Of a DNA stretch of 64,000 nucleotides, positions 26,264 through 37,090 are shown piece after piece. The notes under the pieces were generated by a model. That model saw only the letters and a program-made list of their open reading frames with translations, had not been told where the DNA came from and did no database searches. Position 1 is the first letter of the stretch, and each line of letters opens with the position of its first letter. A program made the position numbers and the translations under genes. Source of the stretch: Coffea arabica (lineage: Eukaryota; Streptophyta; Magnoliopsida; Gentianales; Rubiaceae); NCBI RefSeq assembly GCF_036785885.1, contig NC_092320.1, positions 18,229,557 through 18,293,556 of the forward strand, written 5' to 3'.

Positions 26264-28567
26264 TTTGCTCACTCACACACGTGCCACTCTATTATATTAT
26301 CTGTATTCTGTTTCTATATTTTTTTTCACAAAATCATCCACCAATTATTCTTTCAAGTTACAGGAAGACAGAAAAGTCATAGCATTTGCTGAAATTATTC
26401 CTGGACTTCGAGATTGGACAACAATAGTTCAGGTTCTTGACAAACAGAAGCCGCTCCTATCAAAAGCAGGAAATCGCTATCAGAAGCTTACACTCATTGA
26501 TGGGCAGGTAAATACACTACAAAACTTCCTGAATTCTTACTACACCTCAAAATACATCTCACATGTGAATGGAACCAAACCTTTTGTACAGGGCACCACA
26601 GTGGAGGCTATGATATACAAATCAGACATAGAATTCTTTCGCAACCACTTTCGCCTGTATATGCGTTACATGCTGTCCAATGCAAGAGTTGAATATACTC
26701 CACTGGAATATCGTGTACGTGAAAATCAATGTACTTGGTATATTGACAACTCCACTGTTGTCCAGGCAATGGATGAACCAAATCCCCCAGAAATTCCTCC
26801 TGTTTTCAGATTCACTCCTTTCAGAAGATTCTACCAACACATTGATGATACGTCAGACATAGGTAATATGCAAAACTCAGATATATAACTATCTCATATT
26901 TGAAAAACTGCTAATTAATTTCTCCTTGATGAATGCAAAGAACAGATATACTTGGCATTATCGCAGAGGTCCATCAACGATTTCACAAAGGCACTACCCC
27001 AACTAGAGAGATTGTAATCATAGACAAAAGGTAATCATTATTGTAAAGAGAGTAATCAGTCTATATAGATTGTGCCACCAAATTCAATAGATAGATATAA
27101 AAAAACTAATTTTAGACATCTAATCAAATACATTGCAGCTTCATGCCAGTCATCCTAACTCTCTGGGGTGATCACGAGACAGATGAAGGCCAAGCAATTG
27201 CCAACATGATTCAATCAATGCCACTCATTGTTGGCCTTCGACTGAGAGTTTCATCATACCACAGTAAGTATAGCTCAAAATATCACAAATCCACCATTCA
27301 TATACTTCACCACATCTTAGAATATTAATATCATCTTCAATTACATAAAACTGCAGCTCTAAATCTCTCAACAAAGTTTGGCTCAAGTGTTTTGGTGAAC
27401 CCCCCAATACAACAAGGTTCAATGTTGAGGCAATGGTAGGCGCTTGCTTCAATTAAACTGTCCTCCGATATGTTATAACAGAGTATTTGCAATATTCTTA
27501 TAACTAACAATTGATATCTGCTCACAAGGGCTATGGAAAACAAAACACAGATCAATGACCTCATAACACAAAGAGCATACCTAAACCGAACCAGCCTACT
27601 ACCACAACCTACAGAAGATGAGCTCTGCACTATCAAAGAGTTCCTGAATTTACCAATGGTGAGCTTCTGGAACTTTCAGAAATCTAACTTCTTGGATCAT
27701 TCACTTATCTACCAAATTAGGCAACTTAGAGTCTTATTTCTTCTCAGAAAAAAGCTTATTGGATTCAAGGAAGCCCACGATTCCTTGACAAAAGCCAACG
27801 GCTATGGTATAATGCATGCTCAAACTGTCACAAATCCTTCAGAGCTAAACCTCAATGGAAGATTATTTGCACTTCCTGCAACAAGAATGTTAACATTCTT
27901 CCAAGGTAACCATCACAACAGCAACTTCACAAACTACTTCAATAAACATTGTTTCACTAATTACCAACAACAATTACAGGAGTAGGTTAACCATAGAGCT
28001 GGCTGATTACTCTGGAAACCTCACACTTGATTTGTATGACAATGATGCACAGCAACTACTGCCCTTCACACTGCCACAGATTCAAGAACTCGAAGGCAAG
28101 GTCAGTATACATTCATATGCAAAACTTACCAACCTCCAATTAAACATAAACTCATATACATTGTATAGACTAATACTCAAACACAAATATTGCAGCATCA
28201 GCTTGATTACACAGCTATTGAACAGGCTATTGAGAGTAGTATCCTCACCTGCTTCGTGAAAAAAATGACTAGAAATCGTGGACCTGCCGACACAGAAAAA
28301 TACGCAGCTATCATAGTGCACAAAGCAAATGCTGCAGAACTAATATCAAGCACTTCTAGAAATTCAGCTTCAACTTCCACTCCTTCTACAAATCCACTTA
28401 CAGCTCCAGAATCATCGAACTTGACCACCAATTCAACAATTCTCAATGCAACTGCTCAAAGTTACAGGGGAGCAACAAATTTGGACAGCAATTTGTTCAC
28501 AACACTCAAAATCACAGAAACTCCAACTAAGAAACAACGCACTGACCCGACTGACATGGAGCTGTAG
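26256..28567 (+). CDS. Helitron RPA70-like single-strand DNA-binding protein
   Basis: Single-stranded-DNA binding protein related to RPA large subunit, carried by many plant Helitrons and thought to coat ssDNA during rolling-circle replication. Eight exons join in frame to 558 aa: 26256-26862, 26946-27030, 27139-27263, 27357-27435, 27529-27658, 27748-27905, 27980-28100 and 28196-28567, all with GT..AG introns of 74-108 bp. Landmarks are an OB-fold beginning at VIAFAEIIPGLRDW, a second OB-fold region (ILTLWGDHE, LSTKFGSSVLVNPP), and the RPA C-terminal zinc ribbon with CSNC...CTSC in exon 6, followed by LADYSGNLTLDLYD. The tail is Ser/Thr-rich and ends near KKQRTD. The start is uncertain: the ATG at 26256 overlaps the RepHel stop, and its first 36 codons look intron-like, so the true first exon may begin near 26365 or join from RepHel. 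Confidence 0.85.
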
Positions 28568-28578
28568 ATATAGTATAT

Positions 28579-28837
28579 GCATCTATGCTTTTGACCAACC
28601 TTTTGAACATCTGATGAACTGCCATCTCCATCAGTGTACATAGGCTATCGTTTGTGGGTTGCTAAAAGGTCTACACCAAGGCATTAGTCTACCCTACTCC
28701 AAACTATCTGCATCAAAGCTTTTGACCAACCTTTTGAACATCTGATGAACTGCCATCTCCATCAATGTACATAGGCTATCGTTTGTGCCTTGCTAAAAGG
28801 TCTACGCCAGGGAATTAGTCTACCCTACTCTAAACCA
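28579..28837 (+). repeat. Tandem duplication of about 130 bp downstream of the RPA gene
   Basis: Two adjacent copies (about 28579-28707 and 28708-28837) share 'cttttgaccaaccttttgaa' and 'aggctatcgtttgtg' and end in 'attagtctaccctactc'. They differ at only a few positions. They lie in the presumed 3' UTR. Confidence 0.85.
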
Positions 28838-29272
28838 CAGCTCCAATTATGTTTTTGAACATTTTGTATAGCATCATCAGATATGTAGCTGTGCTTTTGA
28901 AGTGCTGAAAATGAAATCAGATGTCTAACTATGATTTTGAAATACCATGTAATTGATGAATACTATTTCACGTTACTGTTAAAAAATGGTCAGCTCATTT
29001 CTCGAAATAATTAACCTGTGATTATAGACTTATAACCAGTAACTAGATACGAACCTCATATACTTTCATTATATCTAAACTCCAATTCAATAACACAATC
29101 ACAACATCTAATATGGTAAATTTATTACACAAACACTTACATTATATCAAAGTACCAAAACAAAATACACAGATCCAAATCCTTCAACATAGTGCAAGCC
29201 ACAAACTAATGGCCCCAACATCTTCACATAATAATTAGTACATATGAAACACAAAAAAAGCCCAGAAAACCA

Positions 29273-29617
29273 CTAAATCATAGCACTCTCAGCAGCTTTC
29301 TTCTGTTCTTCGACCTCAACTTGCATGCGGTGAGCAATTATCTGAAGAAAAGGAAATTCTCCAATATCTCCCAAAACTTCATCCAACACGGCAATCCTCT
29401 CAGATCTTCGATAAAAACTCTTAAACAAGTCATATATCTCATTCCGCAGCAAAATATTATTTGCCAAGGCCCTGTTAGAACTATTCAAACAGGTGGTATC
29501 TCCATTATGGCCAGGCAAAGACCCCACCACACCAGCTAATGACAATCGATTGAACATGACTTCAACATCAGGATGCAAATCACGTAATACCGCAAAACGA
29601 TTATGAGTATACTCCAT
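29273..29617 (-). CDS. Hypothetical 114-aa protein, antisense within Helitron
   Basis: An ATG-started ORF on the strand opposite RepHel and RPA, placed between the RPA gene and the 3' hairpin. The predicted protein is acidic to neutral with alternating hydrophobic and charged residues, suggesting helices (RNEIYDLFKSFYRR, AVLDEVLGDIGEF), and ends VEEQKKAAESAMI. Composition is protein-like and unlike the AT-rich surroundings, but I recognise no domain. It could be a captured host gene exon, a Helitron accessory gene, or chance. An exon upstream (above 29617) is possible but not evident. Confidence 0.45.
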   Translation of the reverse strand: MEYTHNRFAVLRDLHPDVEVMFNRLSLAGVVGSLPGHNGDTTCLNSSNRALANNILLRNEIYDLFKSFYRRSERIAVLDEVLGDIGEFPFLQIIAHRMQVEVEEQKKAAESAMI

Positions 29618-29929
29618 CTCTAAACCACGAAAAAAAACATCTACATCCTATGCTCATATATATATACACAAAATAGACAGTGAGTTTGCATGCCTGATCC
29701 CAAAGATTCCCAAAGCCAACATTTATGCACCCCTGAAAAAAAATCACATGCATCTGAACTCAATGAGACAAAACCATTTATTACACACTGCTCACGTGAA
29801 CTATCTATAAACTCTATGCATCTGATAAAGAAAACTTCAAAATCTGTACAGCACTACAATCTTGAAGTGTTGAAAATACTTCATCGTTCACCGCCATTAT
29901 TTCACCTGTCACGAAAACAAAATCTCGTA

Positions 29930-30157
29930 AACCAACAACTTAAACTCAGCAAACTAGCTCATACTTATACTCCACGTCTCACTTTCAAACAAATACGAAC
30001 TGTGCGCATGTGAATAGCAGAAAAAATTATTCTGCTGCTAAAGAACCAACAACTTAAACTCAGCAAACCAGCTCATACTTATACTCCACGTCTCACTTTC
30101 AAACAAATACGAACTGTGCGCATGTGAATAGCAGAAAAAATTACTCTGCTGCTAAAG
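29930..30157. repeat. Two 114-bp tandem repeats in the Helitron 3' subterminal region
   Basis: The block starting 'aaccaacaacttaaactcag' at 29930 recurs at 30044 with about two differences, and both end 'tctgctgctaaag'. Such low divergence means a recent duplication. The position, 300-500 bp inside the 3' end, could matter for end recognition. Confidence 0.9.
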
Positions 30158-30422
30158 AATGTGACGTACACTTAAAATAAACAAATGAAAGGATAACAAA
30201 CTCAGACCAAAAAAATTTGGCTAGAAGTATTATTTACCTATTAATGAAAACAATACACTATTAGTTAATAAAGACAATAAAAAATACTAACCAAATCAAA
30301 TTCAACAACTGCAAACATGAAAAAAATACTAAGCATTAAATACAGCCCACTGTACATTTTAAGCATCGACGCAGATTTTAAATACTAAGACTAACCAGTA
30401 CTGAACCACACTAACCTGCCGC

Positions 30423-30451
30423 CCGCGCATTGCGCGGAAAAACGCACCTAG
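30423..30451 (+). terminator. Helitron 3' end: hairpin plus CTAG
   Basis: A 6-bp stem, CCGCGC/GCGCGG, with an ATT loop (30423-30437) is followed by AAAAACGCAC and CTAG, then host T at 30452. This is the standard 3' transposition terminator of plant Helitrons, where the hairpin precedes CTRR by about 10 bases. Confidence 0.9.
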
Positions 30452-30636
30452 TAACCACAGGAAAAGACGCTATCAAAGCACCCTATCAAAAAAAAAAAAA
30501 AAAACTTAAACTAACTAGTAATAGGTCACGTGATTTGCATGTGATTATAATATCATAAAATATAATATTTTATACATTAAAATTTATTTGTGAAAAGTTA
30601 TTTTAACAAATTTAATATTTGCATATTTTCTTTTTT

Positions 30637-30834
30637 ATTAATTTTTTATCTTCTTTAATTAATTTTCTTTAAAACCATTATTTTAAAAGCAAAATAAAAG
30701 TTCACAAAATGTTATATTTACAAATTCATATAAAATCTCCCCAGAATTTTTAACAGATAACGATACATTTGGTCTCTTTCAATTTAAAATAATGGTTTTA
30801 AGGACAATTAATTAAGGAAGATGGAAAATTAAAA
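30637..30834. mobile_element. Small foldback MITE (about 198 bp)
   Basis: The left arm (30637-30688, containing 'ttaattaattttctttaaaa' and 'ccattatttt') is complementary to the right arm (30786-30834, containing 'aaaataatggttttaagg'). Arms are about 48 bp at roughly 85% identity. Target duplication not clear. Confidence 0.6.
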
Positions 30835-31075
30835 ATTTTTTAAAATAAAGATTTAACCAAATACGAAATGATTTGACAAAAGTATCAATATATTCAATAG
30901 TATGTATAATATTGATACTTTTAATTACTTTTTTTCTTTTTCCCATGACAAACAATTATGATAATAGAATTACAATTGTTTGATTTTTAATTAGATAAAC
31001 AAATTTTTATTTTTCTTTTAAAAGTTGGATTACCTAAATTTGCATGCTACGCAAAAGTTAAATGTTTGCTAATTA

Positions 31076-31205
31076 CTGGGTTGGTTCAGTGGCCAAGGTA
31101 GGTCTTTTAGAGTTCTTTTCTATTCAGCATTCGAATCATATACCTGATTGTTGGGATGAAAAAAGAGTATAGAGAAGGGTAAATAAATAAATAAAATAAA
31201 ATAAA
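31076..31205 (+). mobile_element. tRNA-derived SINE fragment
   Basis: 'tggttcagtgg' resembles a pol III A box and 'cattcgaatc' a B box, about 40 bp apart, with an A-rich 'aaataaataaataaaataaa' end. No intact tRNA cloverleaf is present. Family unassigned. Confidence 0.4.
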
Positions 31206-32689
31206 AACTAATTGTTTGCATAAATATCAGTTGCATGCTTTATCATTATTATTTTTCATGTTACGTAAGTTGAATTTGTCCATATCTTGATGAAATTTCT
31301 CAATATGAAGTTATATGCACCATCTTTTGAAAAGTGAAGAGATATATATTCTTTTAATTTGAACACTTTGTAGTATTTTGTGTGTTATTTCTGTTAACAA
31401 TAGAGTATAGATGAGTATCACATATAAATCTTTTTGTTTTTCTAATTGTTCACTTTTTGAGAATAGAAATTTTATTGGTAGAGATATTGAGTTTTTTTCT
31501 TTGCTTTTATTTTCTATTTTTTGGGCAGATCTAACATTAAGTACAAACGACAAAGATTTTATTGTCCTAAGAGCCCTTGTTTTGGTATCAATATTAATAT
31601 TTTTGAAGATTTGAAATTTTAATTAAGTTGTGACTAATAAAATTTTTTTAATGGAAATAAAAAACTAAAAATAGTAAATTTTTCTTAATAAAATATTATG
31701 AATATACATGCAATTTTACTATTAAAATAAAAAATTATATAATATATATATATATATATATATGTAATATCAAGCGGCTGGCGAGTTGACTAATTGAGTT
31801 TTTCTGTACTCAAACTCGACTCGAGTTGAATGTTGACCAACCTTGAGTCGAGTCTTGACGTTGCCGATTCACAACTTGATTCATTTAGTCTAGTGTGCAA
31901 CCAGTCCAGTGTACCTTGCAAGCATTACTTGTGCATTACTTGTGCAATAAAGAGAGCGTGCTTTTGTAATCTGCACACAAAGGATGAGCAAACAAGGGTA
32001 ATTGGCGATAGAATACAACATTTATGCAGGTATTAGTCAAATTGGTAATGCCTAAAATCTACCATTATCATTATAAAATGAGATAGAATAGAATGCTCTG
32101 CTTCTTCTGATCTCCAATTTTCTTTTCTCCATAGCCTTCTTCAAGGTATAAAGGATGATCATATGTATTACTCTTATGTTCTTCGTAGTTTAATCAAACA
32201 CTTTGGGTCATGTATAGCAGAACACTAAACAGCTGAATGGCAGCTTGTGACAGAAGCTGAAATTAGTACTTAATTTCAAGACAATTCTTAGGTTTTTCGC
32301 AGCTTTCAGGAACCTGAGATACACCAAATAACCTTACCTTTTATGCATAGCTCTGCTGAGATGTCAATACCTGGACAATTTTTGGTATTCTACCACTCTT
32401 TCATGAAACAAGAAAATGCCTTCATCTTGAACGGATGACTGTGTTTAAGTGAAGACTGAACTCTCCAAGTACGCATAAACCTCTTCAATTTACTCGTCAG
32501 TGAAAAACTAGCATAAACTCAAGCTCTGAATTCATTAACGTACAAAACAAGAATTCATAAACTCAAGATATGTACAAAACTAAATAGCTATATGAACTCT
32601 CACATTAGTAATACAAAACAAGAAATCAAAGCTGCAACTCAAGGTTGAATTCAATATATCAAGTTATGAACAAAAAGTTAACAATTTGA

Positions 32690-34080
32690 AAAACTCGATG
32701 ATATCTACAACGCAAGTTAACTTGATGTGCAGAATTCTAGTATTTGATGATATCTACAACGCAATTTAACATTATGTGAAAAAATACTAGGATTCGATGA
32801 TCTCTCCTTCTTCTACTTCCCCACGACTCAAATATGCGTCTTCATCATCATCATCCACTGCCCTGAATTCTTCCTTCAAGTGCAAGCCAAGCTGCTCTAA
32901 AGGGTGCAAAACTTTGGCATTCTTTAAACCTCTCAATACCATCACTGCTGGTCCGTTGCATCCATGGATAATGTAAGAGGGAGCACACTGACTTAGTTGC
33001 TCAAGTTCCTTCACAATCATGAGATTGTCTTCCAAATCAACAGTGCTTTCTATCATCTGTAACGCAATGCGGGCAGCTTCTCTTTCCCTCTGCCTCAATT
33101 CAGTTTCTTTCTTCTTCAATTGCTCGGCTGATCTTAGCTCCTCTTCCTCTTTGCCCTGTTTTTTTTACCGTTCTCTCCTATTCTTGATCGACGTTAAATT
33201 TTGCAGCTTTTGCTACGGAAATAATTTCGGCGAAGCGGGGTGTTAACCTTGCAGCACATAACGCCGTCTTCAAAACATATTCGTCGGCAAGATTAGCTTC
33301 ACTCGTACAGCAGCATTGATCACCGGTGGTAATCGTCACAATACCATTTTCCTGCTGCTGCTTAGGCTTAAAAGTACTTGCGCCAACCCTGTTCTTGCTG
33401 CATCGCAGCCTTTTTAATGTATCCATTATTCTCTTCTTTTTCCCATTCCTTTGATTACCATCTAGAACTACTAGGACTTGGGCCGCTCCTTTGTTGTTGC
33501 TCCCATTAATTCGAGAAGTCAATTTTCTGTCTGCTAAATTGTTCTGCTTCCCAACTGCGCCTTTCCCAGGAACAGTCATGTTGGATGGTAATGGAGGAAA
33601 CAAACCCTAGAATGATAGATGTTAAAATCTACAATCTTAACCAAACCCAAGAACCGAAATTGCAAAATCCAAGAGAACCCTATTACTAATTGATCAAAGA
33701 GATATGACTCCTTCTGAGGAAGATGAAGAAAACAAGAAATTCTCGAGGCTATCTACGATAATGTCTGCTTACTCTTCAAGCACCGAGGAATGAAACCTAG
33801 ACGTCGATATGATCACTTGCTTCTTAATTTCTGCTTGTAATTTTTTTGTGAAAAGAACAATGAACAGAGTGGTTGTTAAATATACTTCGGTATTAGGAAA
33901 GTAGTGGTTTCCTTTTCCTATGTTGTTCGGGAGTTCGGGTCTCAGTCTGGCGGCAAATTCAAACGCAGAGTTTACGGGCTTGAGCTTTTTAGCTTCTTTT
34001 ATTTGGGCCTTTCCGGGTTCGGCACATGTACGTTTGGGCTGTGGGAATTGCTTATTGCAGTTCTTTACTTCAATAAACTT
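32690..34080 (-). repeat. Duplicated block A carrying a GTE-like pseudogene
   Basis: This block matches 35745-37090 along its length: the 3' flank ('tctagtatttgatgatatct'), the gene body and the upstream sequence ('tctggcggcaaatt'). The two blocks are about 3 kb apart in direct orientation. Confidence 0.75.
32787..33603 (-). pseudogene. GTE (bromodomain/ET factor) C-terminal-like pseudogene, copy A
   Basis: Read on the minus strand from the ATG at 33579: a basic N-terminal part, then LTPRFAEIIS, a charged helix, then REREAARIALQMIESTVD, LEQLSQC, PLEQLGLHLK and an acidic tail with EEGEI. The last motifs (AAR.AL..ME.TV, NPLEQLGLY.K, EEGEI) occur at the C-terminus of plant GTE proteins. The bromodomain itself is absent. 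The frame is broken once in the charged region (about 33130-33180), with an added stop against copy B, so this is probably a pseudogene; otherwise it is two short ORFs. No introns are seen. Confidence 0.6.
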
Positions 34081-34134
34081 CAATAAACTCCATGCCTCCC
34101 TCAAATCACTTCGTTGTTGGGAGTAGGAATTTGC

Positions 34135-34430
34135 CTATTGTCGGGGCTAATAGAGTGAATATATAATTAGTAAACAGTGTAATTAGTAATTTATTATAAA
34201 TTTATAGGTATAATTAATCAATAATTTGTCTTAGTATAAATGTATAATTATTAGGATAACCAATATTATTAAATATATTTATTTATTTATTTTAGGTTGG
34301 TGACAGGGTGGGAGTATACTCTCCCGTCCCTCACCTTGTTTTTTAACGGGAGGAGAAAATGACCCCTTGCCTGCTTCATCAACCTCCCATGAGCACTCGC
34401 CCCAATTATCATCTCTAGTTGAAAGAGGTT
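34135..34430. mobile_element. Diverged copy of the GC-rich MITE seen at 37096
   Basis: 'gggtgggagtatactctcccgtccctc' and 'cctcccatgagcactcgcccc' match the right end of the 37096-38286 element, and the AT-rich part before it (from about 34150) matches its interior. The copy is older and truncated on its left. Confidence 0.5.
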
Positions 34431-35744
34431 TTTCTGGTACTAAAGTTAGGATAGATTGTGACTTTTGACACATGTAGATCTGATAACCCCACCGCCTAAC
34501 TAATCTTTCTATCCCTCTTTCTCTTCACATGTGATGGATTAAATCAATTTCTATATTGGTCGTGGTTTGGACAATATTATACAAAAACTTGTCTTTCATG
34601 CAAAAGGAGATGTTTAAAAAATCAATTAGATATTTTAATTAATTAAAATTGTTTGATACAATCATCTTAATTGTTAATCCACAAGTGCTTTCTAAAATTA
34701 TATTTCAATCAAATTTGAAGTGTAATTTGCCAAAAAGGAAAAAAATTTCTTAACACAATTAAAAAAAGCTTGAGTTTTTTATGCACTGTCATTGTACAAA
34801 TTTTTATATTAGCAAGTTTAGATCATGACACATAATATGAACTCAAATTTGAAATTCAAATCATACACATGTATAGCTTCTAGTGTAAAAAAATCGCAAA
34901 TACTGTTAGTGCATAAAAAGTTAATTTATGAAAAGAAAAAATTTTCCCATGTCCTCTTATATGATAGAAAGAGACAAAAACATTCTATCCAACCTCTACC
35001 AAATTAGAGGGGAAAAAATGAATGCCATCAAAGTGAATGAAAAAAATAATAAAAAATCTGAAACATCTATTTAAATTTGTATTTACTTTCACATATTTAA
35101 TTTTTGTTAAATACAAACCTACCAGTTTCCCTTTCATAAAAATATTAGTGTAACACTTTTTCAATTTTAGTTGCAAACATTTATGTATTTAATATAAATT
35201 AAATGATTCAGAATAAAATACCCATAAAGAACCAATACTTTGTTCATGTAATGGAGGAAAATCATAAAGAATTAACACTTTATGGGCCATTTCTTTTTTT
35301 AAAACCATTTAATTTATATTAAATATATAACCTATCGGTTTCTTTTTTGTAAGAATATTACTGTAACACTTTTTGAATTTTATTTCCAAACATTGATGTA
35401 TTTATCATATATTAAATGTTTGAAAGTAAAATGCTCATAAAGAACTGGTGCTTTGAATAAGTAATGCATATTTGCCCATAAACTATACCTCTTAAAGTTT
35501 ATTAATTGTTAATTGATTTGTAGTACTTTGTCATTCCTTTGCTAATACTACTTAGCATATAGCACAAAGGGCAAATCTAGCACAAATTTCTCATTTTACT
35601 CCCTAAAATAATATTTTAATGGCCTGGACTAAATATGCAAAGAATCAATAAGTTTGGGAAAGGTGAGTGCAATTTTTTAAACTATAAGGGATGTGAGTGC
35701 AAGTGTCAGAAACCTCAGGGGGGGTTTCTGCAATATTCCCTTCA
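34431..35744. other. AT-rich intergenic region
   Basis: No gene is recognised. Two related segments (35090-35230 and 35320-35460), each with 'taaatac(a/t)..acct..c(a/g)gtttc', 'gtaacactttt' and 'ataaagaac', form a diverged direct repeat. The last 100 bp (35640-35740) match the right end of the TIR family at 18286. Confidence 0.5.
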
Positions 35745-37090
35745 AGTTAACATGATGTGCAGAATTCTAGTATTTGATGATATCTACAACGCAAGTTAAC
35801 ATGATGTGCAAAACTACTAGGAATCGACGATCTCTCCCTCTTCTACTTCCCGAGTCAAATATGTGTCTTCATCATCATCCGCTGCCATGAATTCCTACTT
35901 CAAGTGCAAGCCAAGTTGTCCTAAAGGACGCACAATTTTACCCGTTTTTAAGCCTCTGAATACCAGCACAGCTGGCCCATTGCATCCTCGGACAAAGTAA
36001 GACGGAGAACATTGACTTAGTTGCTCAAGTTCCTTGAGAATCGTGGGATTGTCCTCAAAATCAACTGTGCTTTCCATCTTCTGTAGCGCAAAACGGGCAG
36101 CTACCCTTTCCTTCTGCCTCAATTCATCTTCTTTCTTCTTTAATCGCTCAGCTGCTTCTCTGATTCTTGCTGCTTTATGCACCTCTTCCTCTCTGTCTTG
36201 TTTCCTTTCCGGTCTTTCTTTGCCTTGATGGACATCAGTTTTCTCGGCTTTTGCTGTAGAGATGATTTCTGCAAAGCGGGGCGTTAACCTAACTGCACTC
36301 AGAGCCTTCTTCAAAACGTATTTGTCGTCGACTTTTGCAGCGGGTTTGATCAGCAGAAATCACCAAATTTCCCTCCTGCTGCTTAGTCTTGAAAGTACTA
36401 ATTGCACCAATCTTGTTCTTGCTGCTGCGTTTCCATCTTTTTAGAGTATCCAATATTCTCTTTCTTTTCCCATTCTTTTCACGACCATCAAGAACCGAAA
36501 CTACTCGATCAACTTTTCAATCCTTACTCCCAATAATTCGGGAGGATGATTTTCTTTGTACCGAATTGTTCTTCTTCCCAGCCATTCCATTCGTAGCAAC
36601 TCCCACGTTCGATGGTAACAACAGAAACCAACCAACCAACCAAACCAAGAATGTATTCTTAGAAGCTCAAATCTCCCAAACCCAAGAATCAAATCAGATA
36701 GTTTTCAAAAAAAAAAAAACCAGATACAGGTAGTTTGTTACTAGGGATAAAGAAAGAAGACGAAACTGCAGACGATATGAATAATGATGAAGTATGTCGC
36801 TCTCTTTTGGATACTTTTGCTTACTATTCGAAGATCAAGGAATGAAACCCTCGATGATATGATGAGCAGAGTCCTTAAATACTAAACCAAAGACTGTTGG
36901 ATTTAGGAAAGTTGGAAAAACAGAGCACTGGTAGTGTGTTTGCGTATGTTATAGGCCGTGTCTGGCGGCAAATTTCAAAAATTGCAGTTAGAAAATGGAT
37001 TTGGGCCTTTGAGATTCGACCTTTTCGAGTTTGGGCCCATATACCTTTGGGGGAATTTCAATTCTTTTTCTTCCATGAACTTGCATAGGC
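35745..37090 (-). repeat. Duplicated block B carrying a GTE-like pseudogene
   Basis: This is the partner of block A, with the same order of 3' flank, gene body and upstream region on the minus strand. The 3' flank motif 'ttaacatgatgtgca' is itself repeated at 35746 and 35796. Confidence 0.75.
35820..36590 (-). pseudogene. GTE C-terminal-like pseudogene, copy B
   Basis: Minus-strand relative of copy A. It begins MAGKKNNS near 36584 and includes KRKRILDTLKR, LTPRFAEIIS, a charged coiled-coil-like stretch that is longer than in copy A (about 36110-36230), ARFALQKMESTVD, QLGLHLK and EEGEIVDS. It is broken by an early stop after about 20 codons, a frame change near 36340-36360 and a stop just before the acidic tail (about 35897). 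The two copies carry different lesions, so both decayed after duplication or one may have been functional for a while. Bromodomain absent. Confidence 0.6.

Larger units (their letters stand above)
19500..30451 (+). mobile_element. Autonomous Helitron, near complete (5' end approximate)
   Basis: A rolling-circle DNA transposon of about 10-11 kb. It carries RepHel (20577-26263) and an RPA-like gene (26256-28567) on the plus strand, a short antisense ORF, and a typical 3' end: hairpin CCGCGC-ATT-GCGCGG, ten bases, then CTAG at 30448-30451, followed by T as expected for insertion between A and T. No inverted repeats or target duplication are expected. The 5' 'TC' end was not identified; it should lie in the AT-rich, TA-repeat tract between about 19.45 and 20.25 kb, and 19500 is a placeholder. 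The coding regions look undamaged, which is uncommon for plant Helitrons and suggests a recent insertion. Confidence 0.88.
30452..32690. other. AT-rich intergenic region
   Basis: No gene is recognised. It contains a 200-bp foldback at 30637-30834, a tRNA-SINE-like segment near 31076, a TA microsatellite at 31739-31762, and a TCGAG-rich fragment at 31790-31860 related to the nested MITE at 37158. Confidence 0.55.

Noticed and set aside
29690-30013. 107-codon plus-strand ORF near the Helitron 3' end
   Set aside because: It overlaps one unit of the 114-bp tandem repeat, has a Thr/His/Lys-rich composition expected from AT-rich DNA, and resembles no family.
33769-34104. 111-codon ORF upstream of GTE-like copy A
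   Set aside because: It lies in the duplicated 5' flank, the matching stretch in copy B is not open in the same way, and no family is recognised.
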